Origin: Spirochaetota bacterium
Lineage (GTDB): Bacteria > Spirochaetota > Spirochaetia > Treponematales > Treponemataceae
Assembly: GCA_023393015.1 (NCBI GenBank)
Contig: JAEWMY010000007.1
Coordinates: forward strand, 1 to 64,000
Length of the DNA: 64,000 bases
Direction: 5' to 3'
Shown here: one piece after another, positions 1-7,673 of the stretch
How the letters are laid out: the number at the start of each line of letters is the position of its first letter
Position numbering within the stretch: position 1 is the first letter of the stretch
Position numbers and translations under genes: made by a program
Notes under the pieces: model-generated
Told to the model about the DNA's origin: nothing
Seen by the model: only the letters and a program-made list of their open reading frames with translations
Databases searched by the model: none

Positions 1-591
1 GTCCTGGATCGGCGAGGGCTTCACGTATCCCTTTGCCTCGACGTTCGCGAGTATGCGCTTGTCGAGTTTGAAATCGACGAAGTCGTGCTGGGAGACGTAT
101 TCTTCCTTTTCGACGATCGTGGCCGCCTGGATGAACTTCGAAGGATCGATGAACTGCTTCACGCGGCCGTTTCGTCCAGCGATGACGCGGTTCGGTCCGG
201 GGGCGCCCCTGCCGCCTCTCCTGCCGTCGGACGGGAGTTTGATGGAAGAAGGCCTTGCGGCGCGGTCGCGGGTTTCCTCTCCCCTGTTGCGCGGGGCGTC
301 GTCGCGGCCTCGCGGAGACTCGCTCCGGGCGCGGGGAGCGTCGTCCCGGGAAGGGCGCCGGGAGTCGCCTCGGGCGGATCTGGCCGCGTCGCCTCGGGGC
401 GATTGCGCGGGGCGGGCGGGCCTGGCCGGGCGGCGTTCGGTTTCGGGAGAGCTTTCGCCCCTGATGGCGCGGGACACCGCGTCGCGGGTGGCGCGGAGGG
501 AAGATTCGAGCGGCTCGCGCCTGGTGACGCGGCTCGTTCGCGGACGGGCGGGCGCGGGAGCGCGGGCGCCGGAATTCGTGCTTGATTGCAT
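1..591 (-). CDS. DEAD-box RNA helicase, N-terminal part (cut by window edge)
   Basis: The frame is open from an ATG at 591 to the window edge, giving 197 residues of a longer protein. The last 35 residues contain an upstream aromatic residue followed by GYVKPSPIQ, the Q motif that binds adenine in DEAD-box ATP-dependent RNA helicases. Walker A, DEAD and SAT motifs must lie outside the window. Before it is a basic low-complexity region of about 130 residues rich in RGD, RGE, SPR and DDAPR units. RG-rich tails of bacterial DEAD-box proteins are usually C-terminal, so an N-terminal one is unusual. The ribosome site is weak (AAGG). Expected role: RNA remodelling in ribosome assembly or mRNA decay. 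Confidence 0.85.
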   Translation of the reverse strand, partial: MQSSTNSGARAPAPARPRTSRVTRREPLESSLRATRDAVSRAIRGESSPETERRPARPARPAQSPRGDAARSARGDSRRPSRDDAPRARSESPRGRDDAPRNRGEETRDRAARPSSIKLPSDGRRGGRGAPGPNRVIAGRNGRVKQFIDPSKFIQAATIVEKEEYVSQHDFVDFKLDKRILANVEAKGYVKPSPIQD

Positions 592-804
592 GATAACTGC
601 CTTAGAGAAAGGAATAGATTGATCGGGACTCGTGGGTGAATGGCGGGCGGTGCCGGCCGGTTACGGAGGGAGTGCCGTGTGCAATAACGGCGCGCGCGAT
701 ACTCGCCACGGGCCGAAACAGCTCCCCCGCGATGCCGTACAAACCCGATCGCGGGGATAAAACTACTGTTGGCTCATACTATCAGATGGCGCCGCGTTGT
801 GGAA

Positions 805-839
805 CCCCCCCCCCCTCGGGCGGCGCGTGCCCGCCCGAG
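805..839 (-). repeat. C11 homopolymer beside a 9-bp hairpin
   Basis: Eleven cytosines (805-815) abut a hairpin with 9-bp arms CTCGGGCGG and CCGCCCGAG. The hairpin lies just after the stop codon of the leucine-rich lipoprotein on the minus strand, so it may help end that transcript, but a G run follows it where U residues would be expected. The rest of 592-843 shows nothing I recognise. Confidence 0.4.
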
Positions 840-843
840 AGCG

Positions 844-2169
844 TTAATTCGTCGTTACCGCCCAGTTGCGCGCCCTGAGCTCACCCGCGCTGGCGAGCCC
901 CGTCGCGGAAGGTGCGGCGTTGTTTCCCCCGAGGGAAACGGTATAGGGCCACTCGACGGGCGACGTGACGTCGAGGGAGTCCACGTACGCGAGGACGTAG
1001 TCGACCTGCGTCTGGTCAAGACCGCAATTTCGCAGGTCTACCATCCTGAGACCGTCGCAACCGGATATGGCGATTGACTCGATCGGGTTTCCCGGCGCGG
1101 TCAGCTCATAAAAGTTGTCGTTGTCGCGCAGGTCCATCGCGCGAACGCCGCAGCTGTTGAGCCAAACGCTTCTGAGCGAGCCGCCTCGTACAGTTACCTC
1201 GTCTATGACGGGGCTTTCCATTATCCAGCATTCCTCGAGCGCGGCGAAGCGCGTGAGGTCGAGCGGCGCGGGAGCCTCGGTTCCGACCTGTATCCCGTTC
1301 ATGTCCCGGTTGAACATCTTGCACAGGTGCCAGAGCGTCCCGAGGGCGCCGGGATGAAGCCTGAGGAGATCGTGGTCGTCGCCCGTCCCGCGGATATCCT
1401 GGAGATAGGGAGAGTCGCGGAGGTCGAGTGACCCGTCCTCGACGCGTACGCCCCCCTCGATTCTCCAACTCGTGTTCGCGCCGGTCGATTCGAGGCAGCA
1501 ACGCCGGAGCTCGGGGCAATTCTGGAAGGAGTGCGACTTGACCTGCGAATAAAAGGCCTCGAGCGAGCGGAGTCGCGTCATGTTCGAGCAGTCGACCGTC
1601 TCGACGGCCTGCCTCTCGCAGCATAGCGCGATAAGGCGCGTCGCGGCCTGGAGTCCCGTTATCGCCGTTACCCTTCCGACGAAGGCGCGCATCTCCGTTT
1701 CTGTGGGCAAGTAATCCGGATTCTCGAACCCGCTCGCGGTAGTCGGCGGATGGAAGGCGATTACCGGCACGTCGGTGGCGGCCGTGTTGTTGCCGCCGTC
1801 GCCCGCGCGGAAACCCAGGTTGAGGACCGTAAGCGCGGACCACGGGGTCACGACGAGGCTCACGTCGTGTTCTCCCGCTCCGTCGGCGAAGACTCGGTCT
1901 GCAAGTTCGCGGACGCCGGCGGCGGCGGAAAGGACGAGCGGGTCCGAACCGTCGCCGTAATCGACACTCACGGTTGCCGCGCCGGAAAGTTCGAGGGCGG
2001 GCCTGAAATGCGAATCGTCGACGGTGATGACGATTTCGCCCGGAAGGTCGGTGTCCGCTTCCGAACCGGAAGAGCACGAAAGGGCGGTCGCGGACATGGC
2101 GAGCGCGAGCGCCGAAAGTGCGAGCAGCGCGACGAACGCCGCGCGGGGAGGTCGTATGGTGCGTTTCAT
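844..2169 (-). CDS. Leucine-rich-repeat surface lipoprotein
   Basis: 441 residues from the ATG at 2169. The frame stays open upstream, but that extension overlaps the next gene and lacks a signal. Residues 1-31 form a lipoprotein signal peptide (basic start, hydrophobic core, ALSC). After a beta-rich stretch with VSVDYGDGSDP, the remainder has irregular leucine-rich repeats such as LRSLEAF, LRRCCLES, LDLRDSPYL, LRSVWLNSCGVRAMDLRDN and LRMVDLRNCGL. Bacterial LRR lipoproteins of this sort usually sit on the cell surface and bind proteins or glycans; the ligand here is unknown. It is followed by a 62-bp gap after the HAD operon on the same strand and may be transcribed with it. Confidence 0.75.
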   Translation of the reverse strand: MKRTIRPPRAAFVALLALSALALAMSATALSCSSGSEADTDLPGEIVITVDDSHFRPALELSGAATVSVDYGDGSDPLVLSAAAGVRELADRVFADGAGEHDVSLVVTPWSALTVLNLGFRAGDGGNNTAATDVPVIAFHPPTTASGFENPDYLPTETEMRAFVGRVTAITGLQAATRLIALCCERQAVETVDCSNMTRLRSLEAFYSQVKSHSFQNCPELRRCCLESTGANTSWRIEGGVRVEDGSLDLRDSPYLQDIRGTGDDHDLLRLHPGALGTLWHLCKMFNRDMNGIQVGTEAPAPLDLTRFAALEECWIMESPVIDEVTVRGGSLRSVWLNSCGVRAMDLRDNDNFYELTAPGNPIESIAISGCDGLRMVDLRNCGLDQTQVDYVLAYVDSLDVTSPVEWPYTVSLGGNNAAPSATGLASAGELRARNWAVTTN

Positions 2170-2231
2170 GCCGTGAGTATAGCGCGCGATGGAGCGCGTT
2201 TCGTCCAACGGGAAGAAACGCGTCAAAACTT

Positions 2232-2879
2232 TCATCTCTCGAGTATATCCGGGAGTTCCGCGAGGTCGTCTATGACGCTCCACGAGCCGTCCGGGCTTTC
2301 GGGGACGAATTGGTGACCGCCCGAGTAGAGGACGCAATACGCACCGACAGAGAGCGCTATCTCGAGGTCGTGGTCCGTGTCGCCGACGAAGACGAGGCGC
2401 GCGGGGTCGATCCCGGTTTTTTCGATCCAGCGACGCGCGACGTCCGCCTTGCTCCGCGCGTACACGTCGCCCGTGCCGAGAACGCGCTCGAAAAAGCGGA
2501 TCAAGCCGCGCTCGCCTACCTGTCTTTCGAGGTTCCGCTGTTCTGAGGCCGAAAGCAGGACTTGCGTGAAGCCGAGATCGCGCGCCCTCTCGAGCGCGCC
2601 GAGGCCGTTCCGCACGAGTCCGCACCGCCCGCTCGCGCCTTGGTACAGCGAGATGTACTCGCGCGCGATCTCGGGGAAGTCCCCGTCAGCGAACTCGAAG
2701 CCAAGCGCGCGGTAATAGTCCTGTACCGGGAAACGGAAAATCGCGCGATACTCGTCCGCCGTGGCTATCGTTTTCAGTCCCCTCCGCGCGAGCATCGCGT
2801 TGACGCTCTCGATGCAGAGATCCCGGTCGTCGAGAAGCGTGCCGTTCCAGTCCCAGACGAGATACCTTCCGGAAGTCAA
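2232..2879 (-). CDS. HAD-superfamily phosphatase (Gph-like)
   Basis: 215 residues. All four HAD motifs are visible: DWNGTLLDD (motif I, nucleophile and acid/base Asp), LLSASE (motif II), the lysine of SKADVARRW (motif III) and FVGDTDHD (motif IV). The helical cap between motifs I and II matches phosphoglycolate-phosphatase-like enzymes. The start is taken as TTG at 2879 because it overlaps the stop of the upstream flavoprotein gene as TTGA, implying coupled translation; no ATG exists in the correct part of the frame. The substrate cannot be read from sequence. It is the third gene of the PadR operon. Confidence 0.85.
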   Translation of the reverse strand: MTSGRYLVWDWNGTLLDDRDLCIESVNAMLARRGLKTIATADEYRAIFRFPVQDYYRALGFEFADGDFPEIAREYISLYQGASGRCGLVRNGLGALERARDLGFTQVLLSASEQRNLERQVGERGLIRFFERVLGTGDVYARSKADVARRWIEKTGIDPARLVFVGDTDHDLEIALSVGAYCVLYSGGHQFVPESPDGSWSVIDDLAELPDILER

Positions 2880-4666
2880 ATCTGCTTTCCCCTCGACGCG
2901 ACTCGCGCCGGATACCATTTCTGGAACCAGGCGGTAAAAAGTCCCATCAGCGCGGGACACGCGTTGTTGATGAGGCCGACGAAACGCGCCGCGGGAGTGC
3001 GCAGGAGGAAGACGGTCCATACGGCCGTGAGAACGTACAGGATACCCCACGCCGCGGTGAGAATCGCGTTGGTCTTCATGAAGAGGGGGTTCTTCATCGC
3101 GCCGTCCCCGCCGTAGCCTTCCGCGGAATAATACGCGGTGAGCGGGATCTTCGTGAGGCACGAGGCGAGCCAGAGCAGGCCGAAGGCCGCGTACGATACC
3201 GGGACGGCGACGTTCACGGGAAGGCCGACGAGAACCGCGAGCGATAGCGCAGCGACCGCCGCGCCCGACACGGCCTCGCAGGGATTCGTGCGCCACTTGC
3301 GGGAGGCGAGGGCGACGAGACTCGCGGCGAAGGCCGACCCGACGGCGCCGATACCGCCAAAAAGGGGCAAGCCTATCCACGCGACGATCCAGGGCGCGAG
3401 CAATACGAGCATGTTCGCCTTTTTCCCCGACGTCTCACGGTCGCGACTCGTGGCGTCCCCGGCGGAAGCGCCGCCCGGTACCGCGCCGATCCGCCCGTTC
3501 ATGATCTCGCGCAGGTCGAATCTCTCTTCTCCGACGGGCCCCGTTGCGAAGACGCGGTCGATTATCAGCATGAAGGCGAAGTCTCCGACCACGCGGTATT
3601 TCCCCTGCATGAGCGCCGCGGCGCCGTCAAGTTCTCCCGAGGAGATATCCCGCCACACGGTCCAGGGAGTTTCGATTCTCGTCGTGTAGGGTTCGCGCGG
3701 TCCGTCCTCGGGCACCGCCGAAACCGCGCACGCGCGCCCGTCCATAGTTAGTTGGTAGGTCGTTCCGAGATCGGTGAAGCGCATCTCGAGTACGCGCCTT
3801 TCTCCGCCGAGCGGGGTCGGGTCGTAGATGGCCGCCATCTGCTCGAGAAAGGAATACTGTTCGTCCCTGGAGGAGGCGACCCCTCCGGAGGCCGGGGCGC
3901 GGTCTCCGGATTCACCTCCGACTCCGCCGGCATCGGCAGATTCCGCGATGTCGTCGGCGACCTCCCAATTCGCGTTCGCCATCCTGAAATAGGAATCGGT
4001 ACCGAAGAGGAGCGTCGAAAGCTCGGCCGTCGTCGCCTCCGAGACCCGACCGTCGCGCGCGAATTGGCGTCCCGCCTCCCGCGCGCGCGCGAGGTACGAG
4101 TCGCATCGGGATTTCAGTTGCGGAATCGCAAAGAGCTCGCCTTCCGGACAGACGATCGGGGTAAAGCCGTCGGACCCGAACATGATGGCGAACTGCGCGA
4201 GAAGGGCCTCGTAGTTGTTGCGGACTGAGGGAAAACCCGACGTCGAGATCATCACTTGCCGTTGCCCGGAAAGGTCGTATCGAACCGCGTGAGTCGAACC
4301 GCCGTCGCCGCGCGGACCCATCTCGGGCAGGTTGAGCGGAAGCATGCGGTCGGTCAGGGCCTTGAGGTGCGACGGCATGCCGAAGTAGTAGAGCGGGAAA
4401 CTCCACACGACGACGTCCGCGGCCTTGATGCGTTCAAGGACGCCTTCCATGTCGTCCTTGATGACGCAGATTCCCGGGGTTTTCGTCCAGCAGGAGAAAC
4501 AACCGCGACACGGTCCGATCTTCTTCGCGATGACGTCGATCTCGTCGACCGTAACGCTTTCCGGCTCGGTGACGCCGTCGCGCAAGCCCTCCGCGAAGGC
4601 ATGTGCGATCTTTATCGTGTTGCTCGTCCGCGCCCGCGGGCTTCCGTTCAGTATCAGTACGTTCAT
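2876..4666 (-). CDS. Fused FMN-reductase / SCP2-like / membrane protein
   Basis: 596 residues with three parts. Residues 1-210 are an NAD(P)H-dependent FMN reductase-like flavodoxin fold, with NGSPRARTSNT for FMN phosphate and CRGCFSCWTKTPGIC, the cysteine pattern of iron-sulfur flavoprotein relatives. Residues about 288-372 resemble an SCP2 lipid-binding domain (MRFTDLGTTYQLTMDG, then LMQGKYRVVGDFAFML). Residues about 418-596 hold five or six hydrophobic helices. An acidic, glycine-rich linker near 230-265 separates the first two parts. This suggests membrane-anchored redox chemistry on a lipid-like substrate, which is inference. The start ATG overlaps the PadR stop as ATGA. Confidence 0.8.
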   Translation of the reverse strand: MNVLILNGSPRARTSNTIKIAHAFAEGLRDGVTEPESVTVDEIDVIAKKIGPCRGCFSCWTKTPGICVIKDDMEGVLERIKAADVVVWSFPLYYFGMPSHLKALTDRMLPLNLPEMGPRGDGGSTHAVRYDLSGQRQVMISTSGFPSVRNNYEALLAQFAIMFGSDGFTPIVCPEGELFAIPQLKSRCDSYLARAREAGRQFARDGRVSEATTAELSTLLFGTDSYFRMANANWEVADDIAESADAGGVGGESGDRAPASGGVASSRDEQYSFLEQMAAIYDPTPLGGERRVLEMRFTDLGTTYQLTMDGRACAVSAVPEDGPREPYTTRIETPWTVWRDISSGELDGAAALMQGKYRVVGDFAFMLIIDRVFATGPVGEERFDLREIMNGRIGAVPGGASAGDATSRDRETSGKKANMLVLLAPWIVAWIGLPLFGGIGAVGSAFAASLVALASRKWRTNPCEAVSGAAVAALSLAVLVGLPVNVAVPVSYAAFGLLWLASCLTKIPLTAYYSAEGYGGDGAMKNPLFMKTNAILTAAWGILYVLTAVWTVFLLRTPAARFVGLINNACPALMGLFTAWFQKWYPARVASRGKQI

Positions 4667-5214
4667 TTCGTCGCCTCCCGTATCTTGTCGATCGAATCGT
4701 TCGCCCACTCGACGCCCATCTCGTAGAATCTCCTGCCGAAATCTGCCGTGATTCCCCAGTACGTCGCGCTCGCGGGCGAGGAGGCGTATCGCCGATACTC
4801 TTCTATTGAAACGTCCGCCGAAAGCGAGGACAGGGCCTCGGAACACGCGTCGCGATAGCGCTCCATGGCCTCGATGCCGACTTCCGGCGGCAGAAGACCC
4901 AGAAAAAAGAGGCGCATGAGAAAGGGGTTTTTCGTGTTTATCTCTTCGGCGAGATTGTCCTCGCGGAGCCAGCGAATCAATTCTTCCTTACCCGAGGGAG
5001 TAAGGGCGTACACCTTTTTGTTCGGCCGGTCCGACTGGGGAACTACGGTCGATGAGAGCCAGCCGAGGCTTTCCATCGCCGTGAGTTCGCGGTAAATCTG
5101 GCTCGTTTGCGCGTGCCAGAAAAAGGCGAGGGAATCCCGGAATACGCGGTCGAGCTCGTAGCCCGTCATCTCGCCGCAGTCGAGGATTCCCAAGAGTCCG
5201 TGTTTTAGTGACAT
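4663..5214 (-). CDS. PadR-family transcriptional regulator
   Basis: 183 residues. The N-terminal winged helix (MSLKHGLLGILDCGEMTGYELDR, then SQIYRELTAMESLGWL and the wing YALTPSGKEEL) is typical of PadR, and the C-terminal half is the Vir-type helical dimerisation region. ATG at 5214 is chosen because GGAG lies 5 bases upstream; an in-frame TTG at 5232 falls on the -10 box. First gene of a three-gene coupled operon with the fused flavoprotein and a HAD phosphatase. PadR proteins usually repress their own operon and are released by small phenolic or hydrophobic ligands. Confidence 0.9.
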   Translation of the reverse strand: MSLKHGLLGILDCGEMTGYELDRVFRDSLAFFWHAQTSQIYRELTAMESLGWLSSTVVPQSDRPNKKVYALTPSGKEELIRWLREDNLAEEINTKNPFLMRLFFLGLLPPEVGIEAMERYRDACSEALSSLSADVSIEEYRRYASSPASATYWGITADFGRRFYEMGVEWANDSIDKIREATK

Positions 5215-5231
5215 GCAATCTCCATATTCCA

Positions 5232-5257
5232 ATTATAGCATATTCTACAAATAGAAT
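5232..5257 (-). promoter_or_regulatory. Promoter -10 and palindromic operator of the PadR operon
   Basis: On the minus strand a TATAAT box (5232-5237) is preceded by the perfect inverted repeat ATTCTA-N4-TAGAAT (5242-5257), which lies where the spacer of the promoter would be. Transcription would begin about 10 bases before the padR start codon. The placement fits autorepression by PadR. Confidence 0.6.
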
Positions 5258-5295
5258 AAAGGGAGAAAGTAAAAAATTCGAGCGATTGTAACCGA

Positions 5296-5838
5296 CTATG
5301 CCCGGATTCGGGAGATGATACCCGACAAGCGATCGGCAATCTCTCCGGTGAAGGAGGCATCCGAGAGGCGCGCGGACATGGCCGCCTCGTCGTTCGTGCG
5401 TTTGTCTTCGGGCAGAACCAGGACCGACGGCATGGCCGCGAAGGTTCCGGCCCTCGACCCGAGGATGACGCGGAATTTCGCGAAGGCGGTTTCATAGCCG
5501 AACTGACCGTCCTTGCCCGCGTCGTCGGAGCCGCAGCAGGTGACGAGGTGCACCGCGCGCGCGGACGCTCCCCGCGAGCGGATGAAGGCGCGAGCCGGCC
5601 AGGCCACGGAGCCCATCCATAACGGGGCGACGAGTACGATCGTCTCGGCGTCGTCGGTGTCGCCGCGGGGCCGTTTGATTCCGGGACCGTGCCCGAAGGC
5701 GGTAAACAGCAGTTGGAAGAAGAACGCGCCGCAGCGGGGCTTGATCTCCTCGATGCCGGCGCCGAGACCCGATGCGAGTCGGGAGGCTAGAACGCGGTTG
5801 TTGCCGCTATGCGAGTAATAGGCCACGAGGGTTTTCAT
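5296..5838 (-). CDS. Flavodoxin-like protein
   Basis: 180 residues. The start MKTLVAYYSHSGNNRVLA is the FMN phosphate-binding loop of the flavodoxin family, and APLWMGSVAWPARAF corresponds to the loop covering the isoalloxazine ring. The core is a complete flavodoxin_4-like domain with no membrane segment. GGAG stands 6 bases before the ATG. It follows the terminator of the LysM gene and precedes the PadR promoter, so it is probably its own unit. Likely a low-potential electron carrier or quinone/FMN reductase; partner unknown. Confidence 0.8.
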   Translation of the reverse strand: MKTLVAYYSHSGNNRVLASRLASGLGAGIEEIKPRCGAFFFQLLFTAFGHGPGIKRPRGDTDDAETIVLVAPLWMGSVAWPARAFIRSRGASARAVHLVTCCGSDDAGKDGQFGYETAFAKFRVILGSRAGTFAAMPSVLVLPEDKRTNDEAAMSARLSDASFTGEIADRLSGIISRIRA

Positions 5839-5856
5839 GTCGGTCTCCGGGGAAAG

Positions 5857-5884
5857 AAAAAAAAGGCCGTCCGTGCGGACGGCC
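5857..5884 (-). terminator. Rho-independent terminator after the LysM gene
   Basis: Stem GGCCGTCCG/CGGACGGCC followed on the minus strand by eight T residues (5857-5864). Confidence 0.9.
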
Positions 5885-5904
5885 TCGCAAACGTGAAACC
5901 GCGT

Positions 5905-6624
5905 TTACTGAACGGGATCGTAGGTAACGGCCGGGTCGTAGGCGCCTTCGCGCTTTTCGCCCTTCGCCGAGGGGATTTCCAGAACGGTACCCGGGTGCAG
6001 GAGATTGGGGTTCTCCGGATTGCGGAGCTTCGCCTTGTTGGCCTTGTAGAGCAGGGGCCACAGGAGCGGATTGTTGTAAACCGCCCGCATCTTGGCGATG
6101 TTCCAGAAGCAGTCGGTATTAACCGGCCGCGAAACGACGGTGTAGAACTTGGGAAGGGTCTTTCCCGAAGCGTCGCGCGGGGCGGTTTTCACGCCCGTGA
6201 TCTTGTTCATCGCGTCGATGGCCTGAAGGGCCTTCGAACGGCTTCCTTCCCAGTCTTCCCGCGCGAAGAGGGCCTTCGCCTCGACGACGAGGGCCCTGGC
6301 CGTGGCGATCTCGGTTTTGTAGTTGGACGATCCGGGAGAGGTCGCCACGTCCGCAATCCTCCGCTCCGCGAGGTTGATCGCGTTGGCGGCGCGGAACTTG
6401 AGTGTCATCATCTCCGCGTACTCGCGGCTCTTGCGGTATTCCTCCGAGGCGAGATCGGCGAGACGCGCGGCTTCTTCGTATTCTCCCGAGTCCATCGACT
6501 CGCGGGCCTGCTTCTCGTACTCGCGTCCGGCCTTTTGATACTGGTTGTCCTTGAAGTTCTGCGCCGACGCGGAGGCGAGGAAAACGGTAAGCGCGACGAG
6601 CGCGCAGGCTATTCTCTTGGTCAT
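5905..6624 (-). CDS. Secreted LysM-like protein with helical N-terminal domain
   Basis: 239 residues. A signal peptide (residues 1-21, ending SASA) precedes a helical region rich in Ala, Glu and Tyr (about 25-140; REYEKQARESMDSGEYEEAARLADL), which looks like TPR- or coiled-coil packing. The C-terminal 75 residues (FYTVV, CFWNIAKMRAVYNNPLLWPLLYKANK, LLHPGTVLEIP) match a LysM peptidoglycan-binding domain. It overlaps the preceding lipoprotein gene by ATGA and ends at a strong terminator. Pairs of this kind are common in treponemes. Likely a periplasmic envelope protein bound to peptidoglycan. Confidence 0.8.
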   Translation of the reverse strand: MTKRIACALVALTVFLASASAQNFKDNQYQKAGREYEKQARESMDSGEYEEAARLADLASEEYRKSREYAEMMTLKFRAANAINLAERRIADVATSPGSSNYKTEIATARALVVEAKALFAREDWEGSRSKALQAIDAMNKITGVKTAPRDASGKTLPKFYTVVSRPVNTDCFWNIAKMRAVYNNPLLWPLLYKANKAKLRNPENPNLLHPGTVLEIPSAKGEKREGAYDPAVTYDPVQ

Positions 6625-7052
6625 CGCACGTCCTCCTCGTCGGTGGCCGTCTCGGCCGTCGTCAGCTTGGAAAGGGCTTCTTCGGAGGCGGTGCGTTCGT
6701 CAGCCGCCTTTCCGAGCGCGGAGTTCGCCCTGTCGCGCTTCGCCGAGGCCTCCTCGTAGGAAGCGGTAAAGAGTTTCTCGGCCTCGCGATATCCGTCGCG
6801 CGCCTTATCGATCTCTTTCGCGGTTTCCGCCGCCTTGGCGCCTTCGAACGCCGCGTCGGCCGTCTGGAACGAGGCCTTCGCCGCTACCGGCGCCTTGATC
6901 TCTACCGCCTTTACGCGGGAGTTCTCCGCCGCCTCGCGCGCCTGGACGACGTCATCCTGGGTCGCCGGGCCTTTCTTGGGCGAGCTCGCGCAGGACGTCG
7001 TCCATGCGAGCGCCAGAAACGAGAGGAAAACGATATACGCTATCTTTTTCAC
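6621..7052 (-). CDS. Small helical lipoprotein (DUF4398-like)
   Basis: 143 residues. The signal peptide ends WTTSC, so Cys21 would be lipidated. The mature part is nearly all alpha helix with repeated Ala, Lys and Glu (VVQAREAAENSRVKAVEIKAP, then FEGAKAAETAKEIDKARDGYREAEKLF), as in DUF4398 envelope lipoproteins. Translationally coupled (ATGA) to the LysM protein, so the two probably work together at the peptidoglycan layer. Exact function unknown. Confidence 0.75.
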   Translation of the reverse strand: MKKIAYIVFLSFLALAWTTSCASSPKKGPATQDDVVQAREAAENSRVKAVEIKAPVAAKASFQTADAAFEGAKAAETAKEIDKARDGYREAEKLFTASYEEASAKRDRANSALGKAADERTASEEALSKLTTAETATDEEDVR

Positions 7053-7185
7053 ATGGTGCTCCTTGCCTCGAGTATACCACAGGATACGGGCAAACGCACG
7101 GACTTATGCGTAGCCGCGACGCGAGTCGTTCCCGATCGCGCGTATTCGCGACAATGGACATATTCGCGTTTTGTCCGTCGCTTCG

Positions 7186-7221
7186 GTGCGTACATCGGTG
7201 TGTGCATCGGTGAGTGCATCG
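7186..7221. repeat. Three tandem 12-bp units
   Basis: Imperfect tandem copies GTGCGTACATCG, GTGTGTGCATCG and GTGAGTGCATCG lie in the noncoding gap between glnK and the lipoprotein gene. There are no spacers, so this is not CRISPR. No function is evident. Confidence 0.5.
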
Positions 7222-7249
7222 CCTGCGTTTCGTCTTTCGTTTAGGCGGG

Positions 7250-7282
7250 AATAAGAAAGGACCGGCGTCCGGGCGCCGGTCC
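7250..7282 (-). terminator. Terminator of the amt-glnK operon
   Basis: Stem GGACCGGCG/CGCCGGTCC with a 6-base loop, followed on the minus strand by the T-rich run TTTCTTATT, 35 bases past the glnK stop. Confidence 0.8.
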
Positions 7283-7316
7283 GTAAACGTAGCGGGAAAG
7301 AATCCGGCTCGCGCGC

Positions 7317-7658
7317 TCAGCCGATGGCGACCGAGCCCGTCTCGCCGGTGCGTATGCGTATGCACTGTTCGAGATTCGTCACCCAGATCTTTCCGTCGCC
7401 GATCTTGCCTGACCGCGCGGCCTTGATGATCGCGTCGACGGTCGGTTGCACGAACTCGTCGTTGACCGCGATGTCGAGCCTGACCTTCTTGTGGAGGTTG
7501 ACCTCGGTGATGGCGCCGCGGTATTCCTCGGTGAAGCCTGCCTGTTGTCCGCAACCTTGGGCCGGGCTCACGGTCATTTTCGATACGCCCGCGTCAACGA
7601 GGGCCCTCTTAACGTCTTCCAGCTTGTACGGCTGGATCAATGCCACGATAAGTTTCAT
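7317..7658 (-). CDS. glnK: PII nitrogen-regulatory protein
   Basis: 113 residues, the normal PII length. It shows the N-terminal strand MKLIVALIQPYKLEDVKRAL, the T-loop (GCGQQAGFTEEYRGAITEVN), the B-loop GKIGDGKIWV and the C-loop CIRIRTGETG. PII trimers sense ATP/ADP and 2-oxoglutarate, and GlnK inserts its T-loop into the ammonium channel. Tyr46 is present, but position 51, the tyrosine uridylylated in enteric PII, is Thr here, so control by GlnD uridylylation is unlikely at that site. It begins 15 bp after amt on the same strand, which supports the GlnK role. Confidence 0.92.
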   Translation of the reverse strand: MKLIVALIQPYKLEDVKRALVDAGVSKMTVSPAQGCGQQAGFTEEYRGAITEVNLHKKVRLDIAVNDEFVQPTVDAIIKAARSGKIGDGKIWVTNLEQCIRIRTGETGSVAIG

Positions 7659-7673
7659 GTCGCTCGCCTCCCG

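Noticed and set aside
53..622. Plus-strand frames of 166-189 residues at the left edge
   Set aside because: They read opposite to the helicase, whose Q motif on the minus strand is unmistakable.
7186..7221. CRISPR-like tandem repeats
   Set aside because: Units are 12 bp with no spacers; not CRISPR.
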